Below, in pieces: positions 10,049-20,032 of a stretch of 64,000 nucleotides of DNA (positions are counted from its first letter, which is position 1; every line of letters starts with the position of its first letter). The notes beneath the pieces are model-generated. The model did no database searches, was not told where the DNA came from, and worked only from the letters and a program-made list of their open reading frames with translations. Location of the stretch: the NCBI GenBank assembly GCA_018907035.1, contig JACCIC010000094.1:310001-374000 (forward strand), read 5' to 3'. This stretch comes from Sycobia sp. Sy_11 (Eukaryota > Arthropoda > Insecta > Hymenoptera > Epichrysomallidae). The position numbers were made by a program, and so were the translations under genes.

Positions 10049-11640
10049 CGTACCGTATCGCACCGTACCGCACCGTATCCACCGTACCCACCGTACCGCA
10101 CCGTACCCACCGTACCCACCGTAACCACCGTACCGCACCACCTACCCGTACCACCGTACCCACCGTATCCACCGTACCCACCGTCCACCGTACCGCACCG
10201 TACCGCACCGTACGCACCGTCCACCGTACCCACCACGCACCGTACCGCACGTCCACCGTACCGCACCGTATCCGTACCACCGTACCCACCGTACCCACCG
10301 TACGCACTACCGCACCGTACCGCACCGTATGCATACCGTACCACCGTACCCACCGTATCGCACCGTACCCACGTACGCACCGTACCCACCTACGCACCGT
10401 ACCACCGATCCACGTAACCGTACACCGTACCGCACCGTATCGCACCGTACCGCACCGTACGCACCGTACCGCACCGTACCGCACCGTACCGCACCGTACC
10501 GCACCGTACCGCACCGTACCGCACCGTACCGCACCGTATCGCACCGTACCGCACCGCACCGTATCGCACCGTACCGCACCGTACCGCACCGTACCGCACC
10601 GTACCGCACCGTACCGCACCGTACCGCACCGTACCGCACCGTACCGCACCGTACCGCACCGTATCGCACCGTCGCACCCGTACCGTACCGCACCGTATCG
10701 CACCGTACCGCACCGTACGCACCGTATCGCACCGTACCCACCGTACCGCACCGTATCGCACCGTACCGTACCGCACCACCGTACCGCACCGTACCGCACC
10801 GTATCGCACCGTACCGCACCGTACCGCACCGTATCGCACCGTACCGCACCGTACCGCACCGTCGCACCGTACCACCGTACCGCACCGTACCGCACCGCAC
10901 CGTACCGCACCGTACCGCACCGTACCGCACCGTACCGCACCGTACCGCACCGTACCGCACCGTATCGCACCGTACCGCACCGTACCGCACCGTACCGCAC
11001 CGTACCGCACCGTATCGCACCGTACCGCACCGTACCGCACCGTACCGCACCGTACCGCACCGTACCGCACCGTATCGCACCGTACCGCACCGTACCGCAC
11101 CGTATCGCACCGTACCGCACCGTATCGCACCGTACCGCACCGTACCGCACCGTACCCACCGTACCGCACCGTACCGCACCGTCGCACCGTACCGCACCGT
11201 ACCGCACCGTATCGCACCGTACCCACCGTATCGCACCGTACCGTACCGCACCGTACCGCACCGTACCGCACCGTACCGCACCGTACCGCACCGTACCGCA
11301 CCGTACCGCACCGTATCGCACCGTACCACCGTACCGCACCGTACCGCACCGTACCGCACCGTACCGCACCGTACCGCACCGTACCGCACCGTATCGCACC
11401 GTACCGCACCGTACCGCACCGTATCGCACCGTATCCACCGTATCCACCGTATCCGCACCGTATCGCACCGTACCCACCGTATCGCACCGTACGCACCGTA
11501 TGCACCGTACCCACCGTACGCGCCGTACCCACCGTATCGCACCGTACCCACCGTATCGCACCGTATCGCACCGTACCGCACCGTATCGTACCGTACCCAC
11601 CGTGTATCATATCGTATCGTATCATATCATATCATATCAT
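10049..11640. repeat. Pentamer satellite, main block (~1.6 kb)
   Basis: Long array of CCGTA/CCGCA pentamers, often paired as the decamer CCGTACCGCA, with frequent TCGCA and CCCAC variants and 1-2-base slips. The first ~400 bases are more irregular. The right edge (about 11605-11641) turns into TCGTA and then TCATA units, mirroring the left edge of the short block. CpG density is extreme for this AT-rich window. Frames of up to about 528 codons, on both strands, are periodic Arg/Tyr/Gly/Val or Pro/Tyr/Arg/Thr peptides and are rejected as genes. Confidence 0.95.
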
Positions 11641-11708
11641 ATTACCTTGGGAAGGACTTAGTCTATATTTTTTCTTGAAAATAATTTTACTTTTAAAAAT
11701 AAATTAAG

Positions 11709-13025
11709 TATAATTGAACAATACGCTGGGAGGTTTGATTATTAGAATAAGAAAAAGAAGACAATACAAAGTATATATAAATTAAAAATTGAATTTAATA
11801 AAACTAAAGATGATTAATACAACAACCTTACTAAGCAGAGATCAGAAAAAGAATGTATTTTCGAGCGCTCATACTGCGCTTTTATAAACTCTACTCCCCT
11901 CTCAATGGGGTCAAATTTCGAGCGATAAGCCTCACTCGCCGAACGCAGCCCAAACTCTCACGCAGCCTGACGGTCGGAGAGCCCGAGGTGGCAAGCCGAA
12001 CACGTCACCTGATTTCGAACTTCCCAACATTTTCTCAAAGCTAGAATACGACCTATCTCATTATAAGTCCGTAGAATAGCTTTTTTAACGAAAATATTGG
12101 GAAGCTCCCGTCACAGCACGGATCATTGCTTTTAGGAAGCATAACCTGTTTACCTCTTTTGAAAACCTCAAGATTTTCCCATAGCAAGTATTCGCTCACC
12201 TTATGTGTGATTCCGTATACAAGCTATTTTTAAGGCAAAATCTTCGGTTTTCCCGTCACGGCACGGATCAAACATGTACCTTATGTGTACATATAGTTGG
12301 GCTTATAGTGAGAGTTCGCTCGCGATCGTTTCTATAAACTATAATATTAGTAACTATGAGTCTTATTTCTTGCATAATAAAAAATTACGAAGTAATTTTT
12401 CGTGAACTTACTATTTTAAAACGAATATCTAAATTTCCAATCTCTGCTGTACAATAGTTTAACATTATAATTCGTTGAATTGCTGACGCACGCGAAGCCG
12501 CTTTGTCCGAAGTTTAAGAGTCCGAGAGATCACGTTACATTTCCCTTTTCTATGTGGGACTCGATATGACGATACGGAGAACATATTCTGTTTATTTAAA
12601 ATATATATTATATCGAATCTATATATTATTATGCGAGAAACGTTATCTAAAGATTTTATTTTTATCGCATTAGTTCTCGATTACAATTATACTTTAAACT
12701 ATTAAATTTAACTCTACATAAATACTTAACAGAATTACGATAAATCTTACAAACTAAAACGTAAAAATATATGTATTGAATTCATAATAATTTTAAATTA
12801 AATACTATAAACGTTTCTTAATATATATATATATGTAATTACAAACTAAAACATTTAAGAATATATTTAAACTTACGAACTAAACCATTTAAAAAATAGA
12901 TATAAAATTATTAAATAATATATTTAAAATATCTCTACAGTTACAAATTAAATATTAAAGTAGACATTATATTACACACTAACAATTTTACCTTTTTAAA
13001 ATAAAGTTCTTGTGAGTCCGTAACA
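11709..13025 (-). repeat. BEL/Pao 3' LTR
   Basis: 1317 bases. In element orientation it starts TGTTACGGACTCACAAG and ends TTGTTCAATTATA. By eye it is identical to the partner LTR except for one extra TA in a short TA run near 12825. The TG start is usual, while the TA end differs from the common CA end. A 63-codon open frame inside both LTRs (11853-12044 and 18739-18930) is a by-product. Confidence 0.95.
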
Positions 13026-13036
13026 ACTCTCCCCCC
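13026..13036 (-). other. Polypurine tract of BEL element
   Basis: Reads GGGGGGAGAGT on the minus strand, directly against the 3' LTR, where plus-strand DNA synthesis is primed. Confidence 0.85.
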
Positions 13037-13046
13037 GTACAAAATT

Positions 13047-16000
13047 TTAATTATTTTGTACCTCGCTTTTTCCTAACAATTTTATCAATTTATGTGTAGC
13101 GCGGATATAATTCCCCTTCGGAGTGTGTACTTCTGCAACTCGTACTTCATTATCGGAGCCCGGGAACACGCGTACTACTTCACCTTTAATCCAAAGATTT
13201 CGCGGAGATTGTAAATCTATAATTAATACAATATCTCCTATTTCTAACGGAGCACTAGTTTCATTCCACCTTTTACGCGGCATAATCGACGGCAAGTACT
13301 CCCGAAGCCAGCGCTTCCAAAACGCGTCCGCGTAAGCTTGGGCTATTTTCCATTCTTTTTTAAGACATACATTTTTCAAATCGTATTTACCTAACCTCAT
13401 ATTTCCCGATGATGCTCCAATCAAGAAATGATTCGGCGTAAGCGCTTCATTATCTCTCGGATCAAGAGAGACATGCGTAAGAGGACGCGAATTGACAGAG
13501 TGCTCTATTTCAGTTATAACCGTGTATAATACTTCCTCCGTTGGTACTTGATCGTTTAGTATTGCTTTCAAGGCTACTTTAACAGAACGTATCAATCGCT
13601 CCCACGCACCTCCCATGTGAGGTGCGTCTGGAGGATTGAAACGCCATTCTATTCTATTTTTTAATGCGAATCCATTCATTTCATTATTATCTATTTGCTT
13701 AATTGCATCTTTAAGCTCTTTACTTGCGCCCTTGAAATTCGTCCCGTTATCACTATATAAAACTAGCGGCATACCCCGTCTTGCCGCCAGTCTTTGGATG
13801 GCCATTATCGCCGAACTTGAAGTTAAAGAGCTTGCTATTTCTAGATGTATTGCACGCGTGGTTAAGCATGTCATCAGTACGCCCCATCTTTTTTCTCTAC
13901 GGCGGCCAATTTTAATGTTCATGGGGCCAAAATAGTCAATCCCGCAATGAGTAAAGGGATTTTGTCTAGCAGCTAATCGACCGACGGGCAATGCTGCCAT
14001 TAACGGATTTTGGGGTTTGCCGCGACGTATACGACAGACAACGCATTTACTAATCAAAGATTTTAAAGTATTACGTAAGCCGATAATATAGAATTTTTGC
14101 CGAAGCTCATTAAGTACGGTCTCTTTGCTTCCATGGTAGTATTTTCGATGATATTCAGCTATTAATTTTTTGGTCGCGTCATGCTTGCCATCTAAAATGA
14201 TCGGCGTATTATTGAAATCATCACTCGATATGAGTATCGCTCGTCCGTTGGCTCTTAAAATTTGATTTTCATCTAAATATGGTCTTAAACTCCTAATTTT
14301 ACTAGTTTTTGGCAGATCTTCGCGTTTTAAAATAGCTTCTATTTCTTTTTGAAAGCATTCACTCTGAATAAATCTAAAACAGTATTGTTCGTTTAACTGT
14401 ATATTTTGAACCGGTGTATTTAAATTCTCTTTGTGTCGCCAGCAATTGAAGGCTTTCCGCACGCGTCGCGCAATTATTAAAAGGCCTTGCCATCCCAATA
14501 ATTTTAAAGGTAGAGAAAAATCTGACGTATTGCGCACATTCATTACAAACACGTTTCTTTTTTCTATATTCTTTATTTTAAAATCATCTTTTTTGCTTAT
14601 AGCCTTTTCTTGAGGCCATTCGGATTCTGCAAACTTTAAAAATTCGGGTCCCGAGAACCATTGTGATTCATTGTTGATACAAATATTATTAATAAATCGC
14701 GTTGCATTATCCGCGGGATTTTGTTTTGACGAAACCCAACGCCATTCTGAGCTTTGTGTAAGCTCCGCAATCTCTCCTAGACGATTGGCGACATAAATTT
14801 GATACAATCGGGGCTCATTGCGAATCCAGCATAAAACGATTGAGGAATCTGTCCACAAAACACGGCGCTGAATATTTATTTCTAATTCGCTTAGAACGAA
14901 TTTCATTAATCTAGCCCCGAGTAATGCTGCCTGCAGCTCTAGGCGCGGTATTGTTGTAGGTTTTAATGGAGCGATTCTACTTTTCGCCATTATAAGTGAA
15001 ACATGAGTCGGTGCAGTTCTACTTTCAATCCGTAGATAAGCGGCAGCTGCGAATGCTGTCAAGCTCGCATCACAAAAGATGTGCAATTCTGCTTTTCCGT
15101 GATTAAAATCTATCGGCGTTAAGCAGCGAGGAATATAACATTGTTTCAAACAATCAAGATTACTAAGCCAATCAATCCAATCTGTATATTCATCGTCCCG
15201 CACGACTTCATCCCACTGTATTCCACTTAACCAAATTTTTTGCATTATGACTTTTGATTTTAATGCGAACGGTGAAAGAAGTCCTAAAGGATCAAAAATT
15301 GACATTACTACGCGTAGTACTTCTCGCTTGGTAGGCTTCCGTTCTCCTGTCATTATTGCGCGCGGTATTTTACTTAGTTCGATATTAAATTTTAATTCGT
15401 CATTTACTGTATCCCAATAGAGTCCCAAGACGCGTTCCTTTTCCTTGTCGCACAAGCGCGTTGCGTGATCCTTTTGTAATTCATCATTCTTCGACGTAAT
15501 TGGTAATATTTTTGAAACATTGCTCGCCCACCCATGCATCAAAAAATTTGCCTCAGAATTAATTTTTATGACATTTTTTATCAGTAAAGATGCTTCTTGC
15601 TCGGATTTGCAACTACATAAAAAATCGTCCATATAACTGTTTTGGACTATACTTTTTGAAGCCTTTGGTAATATATCAATATAGTTATTTGCATTTTTAT
15701 TTTTTACGTAAATCGCACAGCATGGAGAAGACTTAGCTCCAAAGATTAGACTTTTCATTTCGTATACGCGCGGTGCATTTTTCCTATCTCGACCCCGCCA
15801 AAGAAATCGTTGCGCGCTTTGATCACTCTCTCTCACTCTTACGCGTAGAAACATATCCGATATGTCTCCTTTTATCGCGACCGTGTATTGCCGAAACCTA
15901 ATAAACATTCCGGGAAGGGACTGCAATAAATCCGGTCCGGCATCAAGCTGGTCATTCAAGCTGATTCCATCGGTTTTAGCGGCAGCGTCGAAGACAAGGC

Positions 16001-16979
16001 GAATTTTGTTAGGTTTATTGATATTATATACCCCGAAGTGCGGCAAATACCATACGCGCGAACTTTCAACATTTTTCTCTACTATCGCTGCATATCCCTG
16101 ATCAATAAACCTTTTCATCTCTGCATAGTATAATTCTGCGTAACGAACATCTCGATCTAGCCTTTTTTCTAAAGAAAACAATCTTTTTCTAGCTGTTGTC
16201 ATGCTATCAACGATCTGCGGTTGATTTTGTTTCCATATGAGACCAATCTCCCACGCTTTTCCCACACGACGACATGTTTTCTCAAGTATTTTTTCTGCAT
16301 GAGTTTGTTTATTTTTTAGATTTACCCCATCGCTTACGCCTATAGCTTCGAGATTAAAGTAATATCGTATTAATTCGTCTAGAGAAAGATCACGATCATT
16401 AGATTTCTGCAACGCTAGTGCATCACAAACGAACGATTTTTTCACGGTCCCAGGCCTAATGCGCTTCAACAATGAAACATAAGAAGTCGGGCCGTGTAAC
16501 ACCCATCCTAGTAACGAACGAGACATCGCCAAATTTGTATTGTTTATTGAAATAAGTTCTCGTGTAACTATGAGTTCCCAGTTGTCCTGTCCGATCAAAA
16601 TTTCTACCCGTGGATTGTAATATGAAATTATATGTTTTTCTTTTACTATATTATTTAAATTATTGAGAAAATTTTCAGTAATTGTTTGGGATGAGAGATT
16701 GAGATTTTCAACAGACACTGCACTTCGTAAAGGGTATTCACCGTACGCACCGATAATATTCAAACATATTTTTTCGCACGTTGATTGAACCCTTTCACCA
16801 TTTATCCCTTTCAAACATAATGTTATTGATGGACCTCTCGCGCCTATTTTTCTCGCTAAATTTTTATCAATTAAAGTAATTGTGGATCCTTCATCCAGCA
16901 TTGCAAAAGTATTGTAAATGCATTCGACACCTACTACTCGAACGGGTAAAATTTTTAATAGAATATTGGACGTTTCTAG
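13047..16979 (-). CDS. BEL/Pao pol: protease, RT, RNase H, integrase
   Basis: Open from just after the TGA at 16980-16982 to a stop at 13047-13049, in the same frame as the second gag piece. The first in-frame ATG is at 16901; codon numbers below count from it. Order: an aspartic protease site (LDEGSTITLID, codons about 2-12), reverse transcriptase with KGDISDMFLRV and YMDD (about codon 422), RNase H with FCDAS and WTDSS, a Zn-binding integrase head (HRKYYHG then CVVCRIRRGK), the integrase core with CGIDYFGP (about 987), YSDNGTNFKG (about 1050) and GGAWERLIR (about 1098), and a C-terminal domain with a DIVLIIDLQSPRNLW block of the DUF5641 type. All catalytic blocks look intact. Confidence 0.95.
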   Translation of the reverse strand, partial: LETSNILLKILPVRVVGVECIYNTFAMLDEGSTITLIDKNLARKIGARGPSITLCLKGINGERVQSTCEKICLNIIGAYGEYPLRSAVSVENLNLSSQTITENFLNNLNNIVKEKHIISYYNPRVEILIGQDNWELIVTRELISINNTNLAMSRSLLGWVLHGPTSYVSLLKRIRPGTVKKSFVCDALALQKSNDRDLSLDELIRYYFNLEAIGVSDGVNLKNKQTHAEKILEKTCRRVGKAWEIGLIWKQNQPQIVDSMTTARKRLFSLEKRLDRDVRYAELYYAEMKRFIDQGYAAIVEKNVESSRVWYLPHFGVYNINKPNKIRLVFDAAAKTDGISLNDQLDAGPDLLQSLPGMFIRFRQYTVAIKGDISDMFLRVRVRESDQSAQRFLWRGRDRKNAPRVYEMKSLIFGAKSSPCCAIYVKNKNANNYIDILPKASKSIVQNSYMDDFLCSCKSEQEASLLIKNVIKINSEANFLMHGWASNVSKILPITSKNDELQKDHATRLCDKEKERVLGLYWDTVNDELKFNIELSKIPRAIMTGERKPTKREVLRVVMSIFDPLGLLSPFALKSKVIMQKIWLSGIQWDEVVRDDEYTDWIDWLSNLDCLKQCYIPRCLTPIDFNHGKAELHIFCDASLTAFAAAAYLRIESRTAPTHVSLIMAKSRIAPLKPTTIPRLELQAALLGARLMKFVLSELEINIQRRVLWTDSSIVLCWIRNEPRLYQIYVANRLGEIAELTQSSEWRWVSSKQNPADNATRFINNICINNESQWFSGPEFLKFAESEWPQEKAISKKDDFKIKNIEKRNVFVMNVRNTSDFSLPLKLLGWQGLLIIARRVRKAFNCWRHKENLNTPVQNIQLNEQYCFRFIQSECFQKEIEAILKREDLPKTSKIRSLRPYLDENQILRANGRAILISSDDFNNTPIILDGKHDATKKLIAEYHRKYYHGSKETVLNELRQKFYIIGLRNTLKSLISKCVVCRIRRGKPQNPLMAALPVGRLAARQNPFTHCGIDYFGPMNIKIGRRREKRWGVLMTCLTTRAIHLEIASSLTSSSAIMAIQRLAARRGMPLVLYSDNGTNFKGASKELKDAIKQIDNNEMNGFALKNRIEWRFNPPDAPHMGGAWERLIRSVKVALKAILNDQVPTEEVLYTVITEIEHSVNSRPLTHVSLDPRDNEALTPNHFLIGASSGNMRLGKYDLKNVCLKKEWKIAQAYADAFWKRWLREYLPSIMPRKRWNETSAPLEIGDIVLIIDLQSPRNLWIKGEVVRVFPGSDNEVRVAEVHTPKGNYIRATHKLIKLLGKSEVQNN

Positions 16980-17702
16980 TCAATCTTTTGTCATATTAAT
17001 ACGTGAAACAGGTGTATCCAAATTTCTTTGATTTTCGCATACGTAACGCGAGTCTAAATTTTTATCATTGTGCTCGAAATTATGTAACAACGCATGATGA
17101 TTTTTATCACATTTAGGACATTTACCGCTGCTACAATTGACACGAGAATGACCCGATTGCAAACAACCAAAGCACAAATTATGCTTTTTTGCCAAATTCC
17201 ATCGCTTACTAATCGATTCACGGGTAAATAGTACACACTCCGATGGTGAATGATTTCCGCGTTCGCAGATTATACATCTTTTTTTATCAAAATTTGTACG
17301 TTTATTTCTACGGGATGAATCGTCTCTCGTATTGTAAACATTTCTAGAAATATATCTGTCTTCTCTTCGCGATCCCGCATTTTTACGGTTAACGGGCGTA
17401 CAAATTTCATTATCGAAGATACCGGCAGCATTAGCCATTTCGGCTTCTGCGTACAGAAATTCACTCAATTTTTCCAAATCAGACTTTTCTTCGGACGCGC
17501 TAGCGGCTTGTCTGTTATAAGCATACTTCAAGGCGGACGGAAGTTTATTTCCTATTGATTTTATTAAATCTGGGCTATACAAATAACCTATTAAATTAAA
17601 TGACTTAAACGCAGTTGTCGCATTCTTCAATTTTGTTGCGAAACGCACGAGAGTTATTTTACCGGATTCGATATCGGGCAGGTGTTTCAAATCATTAATC
17701 AA
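16980..17702 (-). CDS. BEL/Pao gag, C-terminal part with zinc knuckles
   Basis: Second part of the gag reading. It is offset by one base from the first part and in frame with pol. The capsid-like half (LKHLPDIESGKITLVRFATK) is followed by a basic linker and three cysteine-histidine clusters at about 17080-17280: CIICERGNHSPSEC, the canonical CFGCLQSGHSRVNC, and CPKCDKNHHALLH. This spacing is typical of BEL/Pao gag, whose product packages the element RNA in cytoplasmic particles. It ends at TGA 16980-16982 followed by CTAG. The apparent start here is only where the frame opens, since the true N-terminus is at 18490. Confidence 0.9.
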   Translation of the reverse strand: MINDLKHLPDIESGKITLVRFATKLKNATTAFKSFNLIGYLYSPDLIKSIGNKLPSALKYAYNRQAASASEEKSDLEKLSEFLYAEAEMANAAGIFDNEICTPVNRKNAGSRREDRYISRNVYNTRDDSSRRNKRTNFDKKRCIICERGNHSPSECVLFTRESISKRWNLAKKHNLCFGCLQSGHSRVNCSSGKCPKCDKNHHALLHNFEHNDKNLDSRYVCENQRNLDTPVSRINMTKD

Positions 17703-18490
17703 AAAATCTTTTCAGCAACGACCTTTTTATTGCCGTAATGAAGCTCTAACGTTTTTATTATATTTTCGGGGTCGCGGCTTGTTACAAGAAGCGTACTAAC
17801 TAATTCGCGCGCTTCTCCTTTCAACGCGGCTAGCAGACGTGCAACATTTTCGCGAGCACTGTATTCTCCTAATTCCGACGAAAGATCGTATGCTTCCTTA
17901 AACTGCAGCCAGTCTAGTGGATCACCAGAAAAACTTGGCAAACTTTTTGCAGTTGTCATACGATTTACGAAACGTGAATTACTATTACCGAACGAGGCAT
18001 CGCGAAGAGCACTTATCGTTTTTTCGAACGCATTCGCAAGGCGTGTAGTCGCATCATTATCACTAAACGCAGGTGCGGATTGGAAGTTTCTCACCGAATT
18101 TGCTGCGTTTATTGTAGACTCGTTACCCGCTGCTCTGCTTTCCGCTGCTGCCTCAGGCTGCTCCTCGTTGATTAGAATAGAAGTCGAACCTCGTAGTTGA
18201 TTAGTTGCCATATTCTCAGCAAAATCCGTGGACGGCAATTGACGGCTCTCGCCGTCCATCTCCTCGAAAGGTGGTTCGTTGATCGGCACATTGGAAGCAA
18301 CAGTTTGCCGTGGACGCGGAGTGGATGTCGCCCTTGCGACATTAGGCGTCACTGGCACTGTCTTAGTGCGCTGTCGAGATGATGTTACGGTTGTCGCCTT
18401 AGAAGTCCGATTCGTTCTCGGCCTCTTCTCCATCGGTTGACCCTCGGTGTTTGAGGTGGCAGCAGCCGCACGAGTTTTTCTCGGAGCCAT
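17699..18490 (-). CDS. BEL/Pao gag, N-terminal part
   Basis: Starts at ATG 18488-18490, about 80 bases inside the primer site. The first ~150 codons are a low-complexity basic and Thr/Ala-rich region. A conserved gag block follows: LPSFSGDPLDWLQF, then EYSARENVARLLAALKGEAR and LELHYGNKKVVAEKI. The frame stops just after a run of six T residues at about 17702-17707; one more T, or a -1 slip, would continue into the next gag part. Either the copy is mutated or assembled with one base missing, or the element uses slippage. Confidence 0.9.
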   Translation of the reverse strand: MAPRKTRAAAATSNTEGQPMEKRPRTNRTSKATTVTSSRQRTKTVPVTPNVARATSTPRPRQTVASNVPINEPPFEEMDGESRQLPSTDFAENMATNQLRGSTSILINEEQPEAAAESRAAGNESTINAANSVRNFQSAPAFSDNDATTRLANAFEKTISALRDASFGNSNSRFVNRMTTAKSLPSFSGDPLDWLQFKEAYDLSSELGEYSARENVARLLAALKGEARELVSTLLVTSRDPENIIKTLELHYGNKKVVAEKIF

Positions 18491-18572
18491 CGATGAGTAA
18501 ATTTAACAAACAAATTCAATTAATTTAAATACAATACACTTTCAACAAACTTCCCAGCTTTCCGGAAAATAA

Positions 18573-18590
18573 TCCCGGGTTTCGGCACCA
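18573..18590 (-). other. Primer-binding site (tRNA-Phe)
   Basis: Minus-strand TGGTGCCGAAACCCGGGA, four bases inside the 5' LTR. It is the exact complement of the 3' end (CCCGGGTTTCGGCA plus CCA) of eukaryotic tRNA-Phe as I know it, so minus-strand DNA synthesis is probably primed by tRNA-Phe. Confidence 0.85.
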
Positions 18591-18594
18591 GTTT

Positions 18595-19909
18595 TATAAT
18601 TGAACAATACGCTGGGAGGTTTGATTATTAGAATAAGAAAAAGAAGACAATACAAAGTATATATAAATTAAAAATTGAATTTAATAAAACTAAAGATGAT
18701 TAATACAACAACCTTACTAAGCAGAGATCAGAAAAAGAATGTATTTTCGAGCGCTCATACTGCGCTTTTATAAACTCTACTCCCCTCTCAATGGGGTCAA
18801 ATTTCGAGCGATAAGCCTCACTCGCCGAACGCAGCCCAAACTCTCACGCAGCCTGACGGTCGGAGAGCCCGAGGTGGCAAGCCGAACACGTCACCTGATT
18901 TCGAACTTCCCAACATTTTCTCAAAGCTAGAATACGACCTATCTCATTATAAGTCCGTAGAATAGCTTTTTTAACGAAAATATTGGGAAGCTCCCGTCAC
19001 AGCACGGATCATTGCTTTTAGGAAGCATAACCTGTTTACCTCTTTTGAAAACCTCAAGATTTTCCCATAGCAAGTATTCGCTCACCTTATGTGTGATTCC
19101 GTATACAAGCTATTTTTAAGGCAAAATCTTCGGTTTTCCCGTCACGGCACGGATCAAACATGTACCTTATGTGTACATATAGTTGGGCTTATAGTGAGAG
19201 TTCGCTCGCGATCGTTTCTATAAACTATAATATTAGTAACTATGAGTCTTATTTCTTGCATAATAAAAAATTACGAAGTAATTTTTCGTGAACTTACTAT
19301 TTTAAAACGAATATCTAAATTTCCAATCTCTGCTGTACAATAGTTTAACATTATAATTCGTTGAATTGCTGACGCACGCGAAGCCGCTTTGTCCGAAGTT
19401 TAAGAGTCCGAGAGATCACGTTACATTTCCCTTTTCTATGTGGGACTCGATATGACGATACGGAGAACATATTCTGTTTATTTAAAATATATATTATATC
19501 GAATCTATATATTATTATGCGAGAAACGTTATCTAAAGATTTTATTTTTATCGCATTAGTTCTCGATTACAATTATACTTTAAACTATTAAATTTAACTC
19601 TACATAAATACTTAACAGAATTACGATAAATCTTACAAACTAAAACGTAAAAATATATGTATTGAATTCATAATAATTTTAAATTAAATACTATAAACGT
19701 TTCTTAATATATATATATGTAATTACAAACTAAAACATTTAAGAATATATTTAAACTTACGAACTAAACCATTTAAAAAATAGATATAAAATTATTAAAT
19801 AATATATTTAAAATATCTCTACAGTTACAAATTAAATATTAAAGTAGACATTATATTACACACTAACAATTTTACCTTTTTAAAATAAAGTTCTTGTGAG
19901 TCCGTAACA
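18595..19909 (-). repeat. BEL/Pao 5' LTR
   Basis: 1315 bases, the promoter-bearing LTR in element orientation. It differs from the 3' LTR only by a TA-dinucleotide length change that I can see (about 19705). Confidence 0.95.
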
Positions 19910-20032
19910 TTAAGTTAACAGTTTTAGTAGTTAGTTTCACCAGCGGCCACTACGTGGCGTCTTGAATCACGAACATCAACTCAATGTAGTCGGCTTATAG
20001 TATTAATACCAGGCCAACTCAAACGAATGTTC

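Larger units (their letters stand above)
6170..11640 (+). repeat. Compound tandem segment A
   Basis: First of three related tandem segments. In order it holds a spacer with the GGCCACTAGGTGCCG block (6287-6301), a (CT)n tract, a block with ATTAACTTCAGAATTG (about 6721), the long foldback, a block with ATATCTGCTGAAAATATATT (9182-9201), a conserved 280-bp spacer, pentamer satellite, a LINE 3' end and more satellite. The same order recurs in segments B (from 11640) and C (from 22403). A has no LINE at the point where B and C carry one (about 6352-6363), so it keeps the empty site. Confidence 0.8.
11709..19909 (-). mobile_element. Near-intact BEL/Pao LTR retrotransposon
   Basis: An 8.2-kb element on the minus strand. 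The LTRs are 11709-13025 and 18595-19909. It is flanked by the 5-bp duplication TTAAG (11704-11708 and 19910-19914). Removing the element and one TTAAG restores continuity with segment A near 6237-6245 (AAATTAAGTTA), which confirms the boundaries. It has a primer-binding site, gag with zinc knuckles, protease, reverse transcriptase, RNase H, integrase and a polypurine tract. LTR near-identity indicates recent insertion. Coding breaks are a frameshift inside gag (about 17700) and a TGA between gag and protease (16980-16982). There is no env-like frame. Confidence 0.95.

Noticed and set aside
9471..11641. Telomeric array
   Set aside because: Units are CCGTA/CCGCA, not TTAGG or a variant known to me, and unique sequence flanks both sides.
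10003..11678. Very long open frames (up to about 528 codons) on both strands
   Set aside because: They are readings of a 5-bp satellite in which several frames lack stops; the peptides are strictly periodic and have no start context or codon bias.
11853..12044. 63-codon frame found identically at 18739-18930
   Set aside because: It lies in both LTRs of the BEL element and shows no motif.
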